A DNA stretch of 64,000 nucleotides from Citrus sinensis (lineage: Eukaryota; Streptophyta; Magnoliopsida; Sapindales; Rutaceae): contig NC_068561.1 of NCBI RefSeq assembly GCF_022201045.2, positions 22,326,501 through 22,390,500 on the forward strand. Direction: 5' to 3'. A model generated the notes under the pieces. It was given only the letters and a program-made list of their open reading frames with translations. It did not search any database and was not told the DNA's origin. The position numbers and the translations under genes are program-made. Below are positions 12,164-22,804 of the stretch, one piece after another (the stretch's first letter is position 1; every line of letters begins with the position of its first letter).

Positions 12164-13919
12164 ATGGCTCTACTTGTATCTTATAATCCTTTCATGTCAA
12201 TCCCTTCTCCTTCTTCTTTATCAGCTCTTTCCGTCACTGCTTGTCCAGGTAACACCCCTTTCTCCCTTTTTCATTTGTTGATTCAACAACTAGTAAGTAT
12301 GTGCTGAATTTTTTTTCTAAGTTGAAGAAACCCAATTGAGTAATCTTCTTGATTCTTTTGTTTTCGAAGCATTGTAGCTATTAGCTCCAACTTCACACTC
12401 AGTTGGGTTTTTATCAAACACTTAACACTGCATTCGTTCTCAGTTACTTGTCTCAGTTGCATTCACTTTTATAATGTATATAAGTTCCATTTTTTTTTTT
12501 ATTAGAAGGAAAATTTATTTTAACAGATTTGAAGTGTCACTGAATTTTTGCTTGCAAGTGTTTAAATTGTATTTTTGTGCTTGTTCTTGCCTTAGTTTTT
12601 CTCAGAATTTTCATTAGATAATTGAAGGTAATACATAAACTGTGCCAATTTACAGATTTGGAATGCATTATATTACCACTCTCTTCAAATTGTATTCTAA
12701 TGGCTGGTTTTATTGATTAACCAAAACCTCGTGTAAAATTATTGTTGGGATTATGTTGCTTTGAACATTGGAAATTTGTCCCATTTTTAGTCATTCATTT
12801 GTACTGCGAGAATTTTACAACATAAATAATTCAATAAGAATCAATTATCATTTTGGACATTTTTCTACATATAATTTTTCTAACTTGTTATCCTAAGAAG
12901 TTATTGAGTATGAGAATTAGTAAATTTGCACTGCTTTATCAAAGCTGGTTTCTTTGAAATATTAAATTTTAATGAGAACTTAACTATAGGAGAGCTAACT
13001 GTTTGTATTAAAGTACTTGGTTGAGTTTATCAGAAATATTATAAGATAAGAAAAGAATTTTTAAGACAATAAACTAGGAAAAAGAAGCCTGGATTTCATT
13101 CTTTAGGAGCAGGAAATTGAGGCTTAGGGCTAGATAATTTTTCCTTTCAATATGTTTTCACTTTTGTGTATCATAGACATATCTAAATTGTTGCTAAGTT
13201 TTATTTTTTCCACGTTCCCTGTTTGTTTTATTTTATTTTGTTTTATTTTTCCCACTCTTTATTCTCAGATCTGAGCAAACCACTTGGCAATTTGTTGCTC
13301 ATACTCAGTTGTAGCTGTTAGCTATTACTTCATGCTTGGTTGAACTTTTCAGCTCATGCTTATCTCTACTTCATTGGTTTTCCCAATTCATTTTTGTTTA
13401 TTGCCCATGTTGTCTTACTGTTAAAATGCAATTTAAAAAAAAATTACGTCAGAAATCAGGAGCTTATCTGATTTTGTTCTGAAATACATCTTCTGCCTTT
13501 TGTAACTTGAAATTTAACCTTTTGGTGTATCTGAATTCTTTTTTCTTTTCCTTTGATTTTCAGTTTCCAGATTGCATTTCAAAGCCATTGAATCTCATCC
13601 AAAATCTTCCAATGGAGTTTGGAGTTGTACACCCCTTGTTGCCAGCAAAAGAGGTGCCGTGATTGTCAAGGCATCTTCAGACATCGATGGAACAGCTCCA
13701 ACAGATGGCGGTGAGCCCCCTTCTGATAGCACTAAAGAGGTTGTACCCGTTGACAAACTTCCACTAGAGTCAAAGACGCAGGAAAGACTGGAGCAGAAAA
13801 TGAGAATGAAATTGGCAAAAAAGATAAGACTTAGGAGAAAGCGACTTGTTCGCAAGCGAAGAATGAGGAAGAAGGGTCGATGGCCACCTTCTAAGATGAA
13901 GAAGTTAAAGAATGTATGA
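12164..13919 (+). CDS. PSRP5: Plastid-specific 50S ribosomal protein 5 (PSRP5), copy 2
   Basis: Second tandem gene for the same chloroplast ribosomal subunit. Exons are 12164-12248 and 13564-13919, giving 146 aa, the same length as copy 1. The N-terminus (ALLVSYNPFMSIPSPSS...) is again serine-rich and transit-peptide-like but has diverged from copy 1. The C-terminal block is nearly invariant: LPLESKTQERLEQKMRMK, RLRRKRLVRKRRMRKKGR and WPPSKMKKLKNV, then TGA. The intron sits at the same place and phase as in copy 1 but is much longer (1315 versus 449 bp). The two genes are clear tandem paralogues, and both look intact. Confidence 0.93.
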
Positions 13920-14721
13920 ACTTTACCTCTAGTTTTCTTGCAGGTTTGGTGCTGACCTTTTGTATGCCTCCAGTCATTTCAATTATTTGTTTTTGTGAAT
14001 TCGGACCATGTTATCATGTCAAGGTGTTATGAATACCACAATGGATTAATTGTTCATCAATCTATTCAGAATTGAATAATATATGGTGTAGAATTTCATT
14101 TCCTTGTTTCACATGATGGATGCAACGTATACAATTAGTGGTTGAAGTCTTGAAGAATCCATACATCTAGAAATATGCCATTGTAATCTAACTGCGTCTC
14201 AGATTTGTCTTAGCTTTTGTTCTCCTATTATAGTTGTTCTCTGCGGTCCAAGGGGGTTATAGGAAATCAAAAGCTACCAGCTAAATTTTCAAGAATCTGT
14301 TATTTTCATTATATTAATTATATTAACATTAATCTTAAAACCACTCTTATGATTTGATTCCTCGATCAATTTAATTCAATTGAGAAAGGACAACAGCAAC
14401 TTTTGCAACTTGCTCAAATGGTCTGTCAATAATAGAAAGATAAAAGAAGATTACCTCCAATCTGTTTTTCCTATTTAACCACACAGCATAATATACACTT
14501 GTCATAAAATAAGCTTCAACATTAAATTAAAATTTCTGTACACAAAGAGGGTTCACAAATATAAACTTTAAGAAGAAAGGAATCATCTAATAAAGAACTA
14601 TTTCCTTTTTCCATTTTTCTTCTTCTGAATTAGATAGCTGCTCAAAAAGAAGATAACCGAATAGGTTGTTCTGGTATTCCCTCAGTTAGAGATCTCCTCT
14701 CAACTAACGGAGGAGGGATGA
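13920..14721. other. Convergent 3' spacer PSRP5-2 / RING gene
   Basis: Holds the 3' UTRs of two convergent genes. AT-rich, with no further gene seen. Confidence 0.6.
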
Positions 14722-17375
14722 TCACACCAATGTATCGCCTCTTCGGATGTTGTACTTGCAGAGAGGGCAAGTCGCATTTATCCGAAGCCATTTGCTGATG
14801 CATCCACAATGAAAATGGTGGTTGCATGGTAATGTATAAAGCTCTGCCCCATCTACATATTGAGAAAGGCAAATGCAACAATCCTGAAAAGTGGGGAAAA
14901 AAAATTCAAGTTAATAATGCTGAGGATGCTGCTGCATTCTTTACTTTGCACATGCCAAATGCAGAACACTTTCAAGAATAAAGATAGTTATCACTTCATG
15001 CCAATGGGCATCAGATACAAAAGTAATAAAAAACGACATTCATCTAACTAAATAAAACTAGCATATAATATTGTATTTAAAAATAAAAATAAAAGATTTT
15101 GATCAATACCACTCTTCAATTTCGACTTATTGAAAGTCACCATGTCAAAAAAAAAAAAAAAAGGAAATAAGGACTCATTTGTTATCAATTTCAAAATCTA
15201 TTTTCTTTTATATGTGTTCAAAAACAGACATATAACTGCATTCGGTAATGTACTTGGAAAATAGGAATTAAAAGCACAACATCCATTCTCTAAATATTAG
15301 TGTTGTTTAGCAAATCTTAAAGATGTTTTGTGACAAAAGCTTCTCTAAAAGAAGTTTGTTTTCGCCTTGCTTTGTATTATATTACATTTTGTGTTACAAA
15401 TAATAGCAGTAGTGAAAGGCAACGTCCAATTTGTTAAAAGTAATTTTTTTTTCTTTCTTGATGACTGAATGCATAATTAAAGTAGGCCAGAAAACTCAAT
15501 AATGGCTGAATGAAAATAACAATTCAACTTTCATGAGAAATCTGACATTTCAAAACTGAGCGCAGAAGTGTTTATAGATGCTCACAGAATCCTCAGGATG
15601 AAGCGCGAGTTCATCAGTAGAGTTACTGTTGCTCATTTCTGTCTCTGTCCCAAAGACATCTTGCTTCTCACTATTATTTGATGCCCTCAAATGACTAGCC
15701 AACCGGTATCTATACTTGGGAAGGTTCCTAATATCGTCTGCTGATGCACCTTGTCTAGTTGCTACAGCATAGACAAGGGCTACGATTGGAATGCAACAGA
15801 AGATAGCAAAGAAAAAGATACATACCATCCCGATGCAAAAGATTACAAAGGACACATCAAAGGCTAGAAAGACCACAGTTACCCTGCAGATCAGGCACTA
15901 GGTTTCATCATTAAAGTTCAATATGTTTTACAAGAATTCAACGCGTGAAAAAACTCAAATCCATCATTTCTTGATGGTCACAGCCACAAACTTATAGCGT
16001 GCCATCCATGCATTACCTCTTCAGATATGATATCAATTATAATTTTAAAACTTGAAGTTTCACATTACCATCACTGCTTGTCAATGATGCCTGCAGGTCA
16101 TATGCTGGGAGTCATAATGCAATGCATGATCCAGACCACTGCTAGTTACATCACAGTCCATAAATTTATTTTCATTTCCATGGGTTTTATTGTTTAGTAT
16201 TTATGTGCATGCTCAATTTCTATTTGTAAACACATCTAGCATCTTAAGTATCATTATTACAGCAAAAGGAATCAAGGGAAGAGAAAGTTAAAGCAAATAG
16301 CAAGCATAGGCTCAAATCATAGCTCTTACCAGTACAGGCGAGGAGAATCCCTTACCAATGCTTGACCCCCCACGACGATCCAGTAGAACCCAATCACCCA
16401 CCAGATGGACGAAATCATTGTGTTCATCGCTCCCAACCTTTTCACAACACTGAAAAAGAAAACATAAGGTAAGAAGAAACATTTTGAACATGGGAAGATT
16501 CCATCACCGCAGAACATGACTGACTAGTTCAATCACAGTTCAAGAGTCTTCAAGTCGGGCATCCCCAATTCTAGCTCATCATAGCACATGCAGAGCCAAT
16601 ATGGCAAGGACAAATAATTTTTAACTGTTAAAACTACTAAATTTACCAAGAATCTCAAATCTACGACCCAGCAGACAAACAATAATCTACAAGATCATCT
16701 GGCCATCCAAGATTTAAGCAAATTCCTTGAGGTTTAACCAAAAATTCAATAGCTCTATAAAGAACCAACCCAAAACTACATAATATTTATGAAAAATTCA
16801 CCAAATGACCTGACTGTAGCACAATGTGCTTTCAAATATCTTTAATCCTTAAAAATATACAAATAAGTAATCACATCCCAAAAGATAATCACATATGATG
16901 GAAAGTGTACACCCCCTCCGACTGAACATTCAATCCACTATCTTATAAGTACCAGCATTCATTGTCTTTACAGATTTCGCATTCAATATCACTAAATAGT
17001 TAAAGAATCGATATTTGTATAATATTTTGATAAAGAAGGTTACCTGAGACTAGTTTGGGAGGGGGAAAGGCCGTTAACAACGAGGGCCACACGATGACCG
17101 CAATAATTCTTCCTCCGATACTCAAAAAAAACAAAACCCACATGCAAAAAGCACTGCAGAGCATAGCCAGAAACCCAAACCCTCAAGGGAGTGGCGGGTT
17201 TCTCTTTAAGAGTTGAGAAAAGCACAATCACCGACACCACAACAAAAGCCATGTTCCATATCGCGTCGAGAAACACTATCGGCGAGAAAAACCTCGACGA
17301 GGATCCGCAGTTCTCGAAGACGACGTCCATTCCCTCGCAGGCGTCAATGTTCAGTGCTTCTTGTTCTTCTTCCAT
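14722..17375 (-). CDS. Membrane RING-H2 E3 ubiquitin ligase, 303 aa
   Basis: Likely membrane-anchored E3 ubiquitin-protein ligase. Exons on the minus strand are 17375-17044, 16449-16330, 15883-15586 and 14883-14722, all GT-AG and in frame (912 nt). The N-terminus ([20 protein letters not shown]) is followed by hydrophobic segments: [19 protein letters not shown], one in [38 protein letters not shown] and [21 protein letters not shown] soluble linker ([16 protein letters not shown]...) leads to the last exon. That exon is a RING-H2 with all ligands: [31 protein letters not shown] and CPLCKYNI, i.e. C-x2-C...C-x-H-x2-H-x2-C...C-x2-C. The layout matches the plant At1g63170/At4g11680 type. The substrate is unknown. 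Confidence 0.88.
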
Positions 17376-18248
17376 TGTTGGGTAGTCTTTGGTTGATTTT
17401 GATTGATTGATTGACTGATAAGAGTGTGTTTTGTGTGTGAGCTGAGCTAGAGCTCCTGGTGATGGAATTATTTGGCGAAGTGAAGGTCTGGGAAAGTCGA
17501 TAGAGAAACGTCGTCGTTATCCTTCGACGTAGGTAGTGGTTGATGATTGGGTGGGGTCCCGTCCAGCGAGGTTGTTAATTGTTAAGGTAGGAGGCATGTG
17601 AGGAATTGTGGTTGTTTTGGTTGATAACGAAGTGAATGATATGTCGCAAAATCGACCGCGTGGATGTGAAAGTCATTCATTAAGTATTTTATTAAATAAT
17701 TGTTGTGATAATGCCATATCATCTACCATAACTGGCAGAATTCAGATTCTAGTTGCCTTCCTAGGAAAATTAATAAATTTATAGAGAGCATAATATAAAA
17801 AGAAAATATAAGAAAAATGATAAAGAAACAAAAACAAAATTACCTTTTATGGTTGTTTTTATTCGTATTTTATTGAATTAATTTATTTGAATATCAGTGT
17901 TCAAAAATAAATTCAAGAGAACATATGTATAATGCATACATTAAAATGATTAAATTTTAACTCGCATGTTTATCTTTTCTGCCCTACGCCCGAGCCTCAA
18001 CATATACATTTATCCATTTACCTACTTTCTTTGAAAAAAAAAAAGATTGAAAAAAATAACCCCACCTCCTAATTATGTCTTGAGAAAGAGAGAATTTTAT
18101 TGCTAAGCATTAACCGTCACTACCGCAAAAGTTGCTGCCACAGAAAATACCAGAATCTTTGACGCAAAATTAATCACTTCAATCTTAAATATAGCTGAGC
18201 CAATGATACATATACCTCATCAAATACCGCGTGAGGTGGATTTAAAAT

Positions 18249-18376
18249 AGGGAATCTCTATGTTATATTGAATGTACCATACATCACTTACAAGAACCAC
18301 ACAAATTATGAAATTCATATAATTATGTAGTTCTTGTTAATTATGTATGGTACATTAATGTAACATAACAAAGCCT
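18249..18376. mobile_element. MITE in unit A (128 bp, 8-bp target duplication)
   Basis: A nearly palindromic element: TATGTTATATTGAATGTACC on the left pairs with the complement of GGTACATTAATGTAACATA on the right. It is flanked by TTTAAAAT at 18241-18248 and 18377-18384. The same place in units B (25321-25328) and C has a single TTTAAAAT followed directly by ATCATGGACATAC, so both are empty sites. An 8-bp duplication suggests hAT; a Mutator-type 9-bp duplication with one mismatch is possible. Confidence 0.85.
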
Positions 18377-18744
18377 TTTAAAATATCATGGACATACTGC
18401 AATTTATGTGAGATATAAACTTAATATAATAATACATGGGAGTTTGAACATGGGACCATAGCAAACGTGTGGGGAAATATAAAACATCTGGCGATAAAAG
18501 GGGCCTCAACTTACGGACTAACAAGATAATCTTTAAATGGTATAAAATTAATCCGTGCAAAATAATTTGAAAATGCCATCACCAATTATTTGGATGTGGT
18601 TGCGGGATGAGATCTTGTCATTAGCGACGACTTATACAAGTCGTCAGCAGAAAAGTCGGCAGTTGTTTTCACTTTTCAATGCCTTATTTTGTCGTACATT
18701 CTCCATTTTAAACCTTTCCAGCTTGACTTTTGAACAACGGAAAG

Positions 18745-18770
18745 CCCCCCCCCCCCCCCCCCCCCCCCCC
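18745..18770 (+). repeat. Poly-C tract
   Basis: An uninterrupted run of about 26 C. In units B and C the matching place holds a T run instead. The exact length may be a sequencing or assembly artefact. Confidence 0.8.
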
Positions 18771-19028
18771 ACCCTTTTCCTCTTCTATTAACTAATAGCA
18801 TTTTCGTTTCTATAATTAAAATTACCCTGAAAATTTTGATACTGCATGCATGCATTCGGAAATTGGAACAACTGAATTAATTCGTTCAGATTGGAAAACA
18901 TCATTCAAAAATATAACTGCACAAAACTCGATCTTTATTCTACTTCACCTGTTCACCATTCACAATGTTTATATAACAAGTGGTTCGATGTCTTGGATTT
19001 AGAAAGCAAGCAATATTTCATGATCTCA

Positions 19029-21646
19029 TCATCTCCCTTGTGGGTCAATGATCTCAGAGAAGGCATCTCTACAGAGGGATCCGCTCTCAGAACATTTATT
19101 ATTTGAAAGATCAGCCTCATGACCAAACTTTTCACTCTCCTCTGCGCTCTCTTGTAGCTGAAATGCAAACTCTAGATCACGAATCACATCACTCATGGAT
19201 GGCCTTTGGGCTCCGTCATCATTCAAGCATCTAATTGCAACCTCAGCAAATTTGTTCAAGCTTTCATTTGATATCTTACCCTTCAAAAGCGGATCAACAA
19301 TCTCATCAATGGTTCCATTGCGATAACATTGTTCAGCCCAAACAGCTAAACTCACTTGATTCCTTTCCATTGTCCGAATAATAGGTGGTCGAGCGCACAA
19401 TGCTTCCAATAACACAACGCCAAATGAGTAGACATCGGATTTTTCCGTTAGCTGCTGAAGTCGATAATACTCAGGATCTAAGTACCCGATGCTCCCCTTC
19501 ACTATAGTACTGACATGAGTTTTGGACATGGAATTGGGTCCAAATTTGGACAGTCCAAAATCAGAAACCTTGGCCACCCATTTCTCATCCAACAAGATAT
19601 TCGTTGTCTTCACATCCCGATGAATGATAACTTGCTTCGCCCCAGTATGCAGATACTGCAGCCCACGAGCCGCGCCTATGCAAATGCCAAGCCGTTGACT
19701 CCATGGAAGAGGAGGATTATTGCTGTCATAGAGATGATCCCGTAGCGTCCCACGAGCCATGAAATCGTACACAAGGATCATCTCCCCGTCATCATTGCAG
19801 TAACCAATGAGAGTGACCAAATGAATGTGTATTAGTTGGGAGAGCATCTCTATCTCTGTCTGGAATTCCAGTGCACCCTGTTGTGACCCTGGAATCAGCC
19901 GTTTGATCGCAACAGGAGTGGCGCCACCGTTGATAAACCCTTTGTATACGTTACCAAATCCTCCAACTCCAATAATGAGACCAGCATCAAAGTTGTTTGT
20001 TGCTGCTTTGATTTCGGATAGTGAAAAGTGAGTACAGAGATCGGACGTTAGAGATGAGCCACGAGACTTCCTTGAATTTGTCTTAGAAGTAGAAAAACGT
20101 CTCCAGAAAAAAATTGAAAGAGAAATTGCAACAAAACCTGACACAAGTCCACCAACGTTAGAGATGAGCCACGAGACTTCCTTGAATTTGTCTTAGAAGT
20201 AGAAAAACGTCTCCAGAAAAAAATTGAAAGAGAAATTGCAACAAAACCTGACATAAGTCCACCGACAATGGAAATTGTAGTTGCCATGATATTCTTGGAT
20301 TTCCTTGATTGTGAGCTTGGCATTTCCTGTGGCACAATGGAAGGTTCGTTATTCCGAGTTTCGCTGATCAGAGGTTCAGGATTAGATCCGGCAAGATTTC
20401 CATAGTTGTCCACTTTAAAAATTTCAATCCCGTTCAAGATAGAATCAGAATACTTGGTCCTCCGTCGGGGAGCAGGGTGTAGTGCAACAGAGAGATTCTG
20501 CTTCTTTTCATTTCCTTTTGCTCCAATAATTACTGCATAGTCTCTGTAGATGGGAACGCCGTTTGCTCCACCCCAAATTATGATGTCTGCTTCAGCTCCT
20601 GCAATTAGATTAGCTACATAGATCCGGAACACTCTGTCGCCGGGCTTTGTTACCTCTTGCTGAAACTCGCAAAAATGAAGCCTGAGAAAATATGTGAACC
20701 CAGAATCCACTTGAAACTCCCAAGTGAGACTATACTCCTCGTTTTTTATCCTATCATTGCCCATTGACCTGCAGCTTTTGTAGACAACAGCCGGAGCAGT
20801 GTAATTATTTATTTTGCTAAATTGGAGGACAACACTAATGTTAAACGCAAGAGCACTGGGTCTGGCATCTGTCAAGTAGTCGTCATCCCTACTCCAGGTT
20901 CGAAACATGCCTGTGTCATCCAGCTGTGAAATCGGATTCCCACCAACATTTATTCGGTATAACGTCTCGAGGGAAGTACTGTTTATGATTCCGTATTGGT
21001 TCCCCTGGCCAACGAACTCGAAACCTGGGTCATTGGCGGCTGTATAATAAAGATTCGGTGGCATGGATACTATTTCAATTCCGTTGATGAAAGCATATGA
21101 ATCTTTGTAATCTGGACTTGCCATGAGCGTTATGTTCAAGAACCTCTGACCTTCTTCGACGTTAATGCAAAATTCTTTGAAAAACAAATCCTTGCCCAAA
21201 GCATCGGCTGTGAGTGAAGCACTGAAGTTGCTAAGAAGGGTAAAAGAACCGGCTTTAACGGAGAAGAAAGCTTTAGAACTGTTAAAACCTGAATATGAGG
21301 TTGAATAGAAATACAGACGGATGAATTTTTGACCCGCGGTGAGGTTGAATGTGTAGGTGAACTGCGACTGAGAAAGCCGTACTGCTGAATACGGGGGCTG
21401 CTGAGGAGCGGTGAAGGTTCTTGATGCCTCATTTTCCGGCTCCGAGGGCGAGTATTCAGAGTTTATATCTCCAATCCAGGTTCGGTAATCTAGAGTACCG
21501 GAGGAGCCAGTCGAGCCACAAGCAAGAAATATGCTCTCTGTGGGTTTGTAAAGAGTGACTGAGTCATCGGAGAAGGCGAAAGCCATTGGGTGGATGAAGA
21601 ATAAGATGTAAAATGGGGTGAGACAACTGCTGCCAGTGTCCTCCAT
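19029..21646 (-). CDS. CrRLK1L receptor-like kinase, copy A, frame broken or newly spliced
   Basis: A malectin-like-domain receptor kinase of the Catharanthus RLK1-like family (FERONIA/MEDOS type). It begins at 21646 with a signal peptide (MEDTGSSCLTPFYILFFIHP). An ectodomain almost identical to copy B follows, then a transmembrane segment (SIVGGLMSGFVAISLSIFFW). A tandem duplication of 110 bp (20047-20266) lies right there and shifts the frame. Read straight, the protein ends after 532 residues without a kinase. The kinase frame (to 19029) is open: GVGGFGNVYKG, VAIKR, IIHRDVKTTNILLD, VSDFGLSKFG. Removing one 110-bp unit restores 835 codons. Such splicing is possible between AGGT sites at 20247 and 20138. 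Whether this is a pseudogene, a truncated receptor or a gene with a new intron cannot be decided from DNA alone. Confidence 0.85.
20047..20266 (-). repeat. 110-bp tandem duplication inside receptor A
   Basis: Two head-to-tail units, 20047-20156 and 20157-20266, differ at only two sites (GACACAAG/GACATAAG and CCAAC/CCGAC). 110 is not a multiple of three. The unit covers the transmembrane and juxtamembrane codons. In gene sense the upstream unit matches copy C at the GACATAAG site; the downstream unit starts like copy B (GACACAAG and CCAACG) and then continues like copy C. Confidence 0.97.
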
Positions 21647-22559
21647 GATGGTTACTGAGATCTAACAGGCTAAAACATTTGCAGATTTTACTGAAAATCA
21701 TGCGCTAAACGCATGAGTAAAACGCGTCAATGCTCAGCCGCCCTTAACGAAAGGTAGAAGTTGGTGGGTCTTGGTCTTTGGCAACTGGCAATTTGGCATC
21801 ACTCATAAAGAATTTTTTTTTTTTAATCACAATGACATTTGAAATACCAATACGTATTAGCGAGCTATTACATCAATTTATTAAGCCAAAGGTTACAATC
21901 TATTATGACCATATATTTTTTTAATTACAGTTTCATTTTTAAACATATACCTCTTAAAATTCTAGAATGGAGTGCTAGTTTAAGAACTAACGTGAATACG
22001 AACTTTATTTAATTTTTGAAGGGGGAAAAAAAGGCAAACAGTGTTTATGATAGACATCAAGATCGATATAATCCACCATAGTATACTTATAAGCAAACAA
22101 TTAACATCTTATGACCATGACCATTGACCAGGAGTGTATAGTAGTTCATAAGGATACTTTCATAGTGAATATACCTTGCCTCCAGTAACTGTGTTCACAA
22201 TAGACTAGGGTTATAATTGGAACACTCCTCCTGCTCTCTTCCCTCTCTATTTACCTCCTTCAGCTCTTTGAGCTCACCCTTGACTGCCATAGTTGGCTCC
22301 ATGAGAGATGCTCCGCACAATTCGGTTTATAGTCTAATTAACTTTCTTTAAGTTGAATCTCGGAAACTTAAGATCTGAAAGAACCTCACTGCACAACGAA
22401 CAAAAATATATTTTAAAAAAACTAATTAAAATATTAACCAAACTTTAGTTTAAAAAAATAAATAAAATTATTTTGTAATCAACAAAGTGTCATCATGATG
22501 TGGTGCCATGGTTCCGGTGGTCCTTTTGTAATCAAACATTCTGGTCTTGCCTTAACATT
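21647..22559. other. Receptor A upstream region and fused F-box flank
   Basis: Homologous to the flanks upstream of receptors B and C as far as about 22460. It then jumps to sequence matching 34050 onward (CAACAAAGTGTCATCATGATG). The NAC gene and its flanks present in B and C are missing, so a deletion junction lies at about 22460-22480. Confidence 0.75.
22195..22302 (-). CDS. Small unrecognised ORF, copy A (35 aa)
   Basis: Reads MEPTMAVKGELKELKEVNRE and on to NPSLL, stop. The same ORF with the same length lies in unit B (30162-30269) and in altered form in unit C, always upstream of the receptor on the same strand. It is charged and probably helical. It may be a relic of a larger gene or a conserved short peptide; no function is proposed. 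Confidence 0.3.
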   Translation of the reverse strand: MEPTMAVKGELKELKEVNREGREQEECSNYNPSLL

Positions 22560-22804
22560 TCACCTCTCATAGAACCACTTCTTTTGGAGCTGCCGGAATA
22601 CACTCCGCTTCCTCTTCCCCAATCTAATGCCCCCCTCAACCCTCGGAGTTAAACGAAATCCTTTATTTTATAAGACTAAGCTCTTTGAAAAGTTCACCAT
22701 ATCTAGTGTAACTTCATTATCACCAATCTCGAGATGTTTAAAAGCCAGTTCATTAAGGTCATAAGAAACCAGCTCTCCACTAATCACTAACATTCCAAAG
22801 TCAC

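Larger units (their letters stand above)
17376..19028. other. Spacer between RING gene and receptor A
   Basis: Contains the RING gene 5' UTR/promoter up to about 17650. From about 18100 the sequence becomes homologous to 25195 onward and 35765 onward (the 3' flanks of receptors B and C), marking the left edge of the tandem array. Confidence 0.7.

Noticed and set aside
19515-20031. Plus-strand open frames over receptor A (and at the same places in B and C)
   Set aside because: They are shadows of the conserved kinase coding sequence and are repeated identically in each copy.
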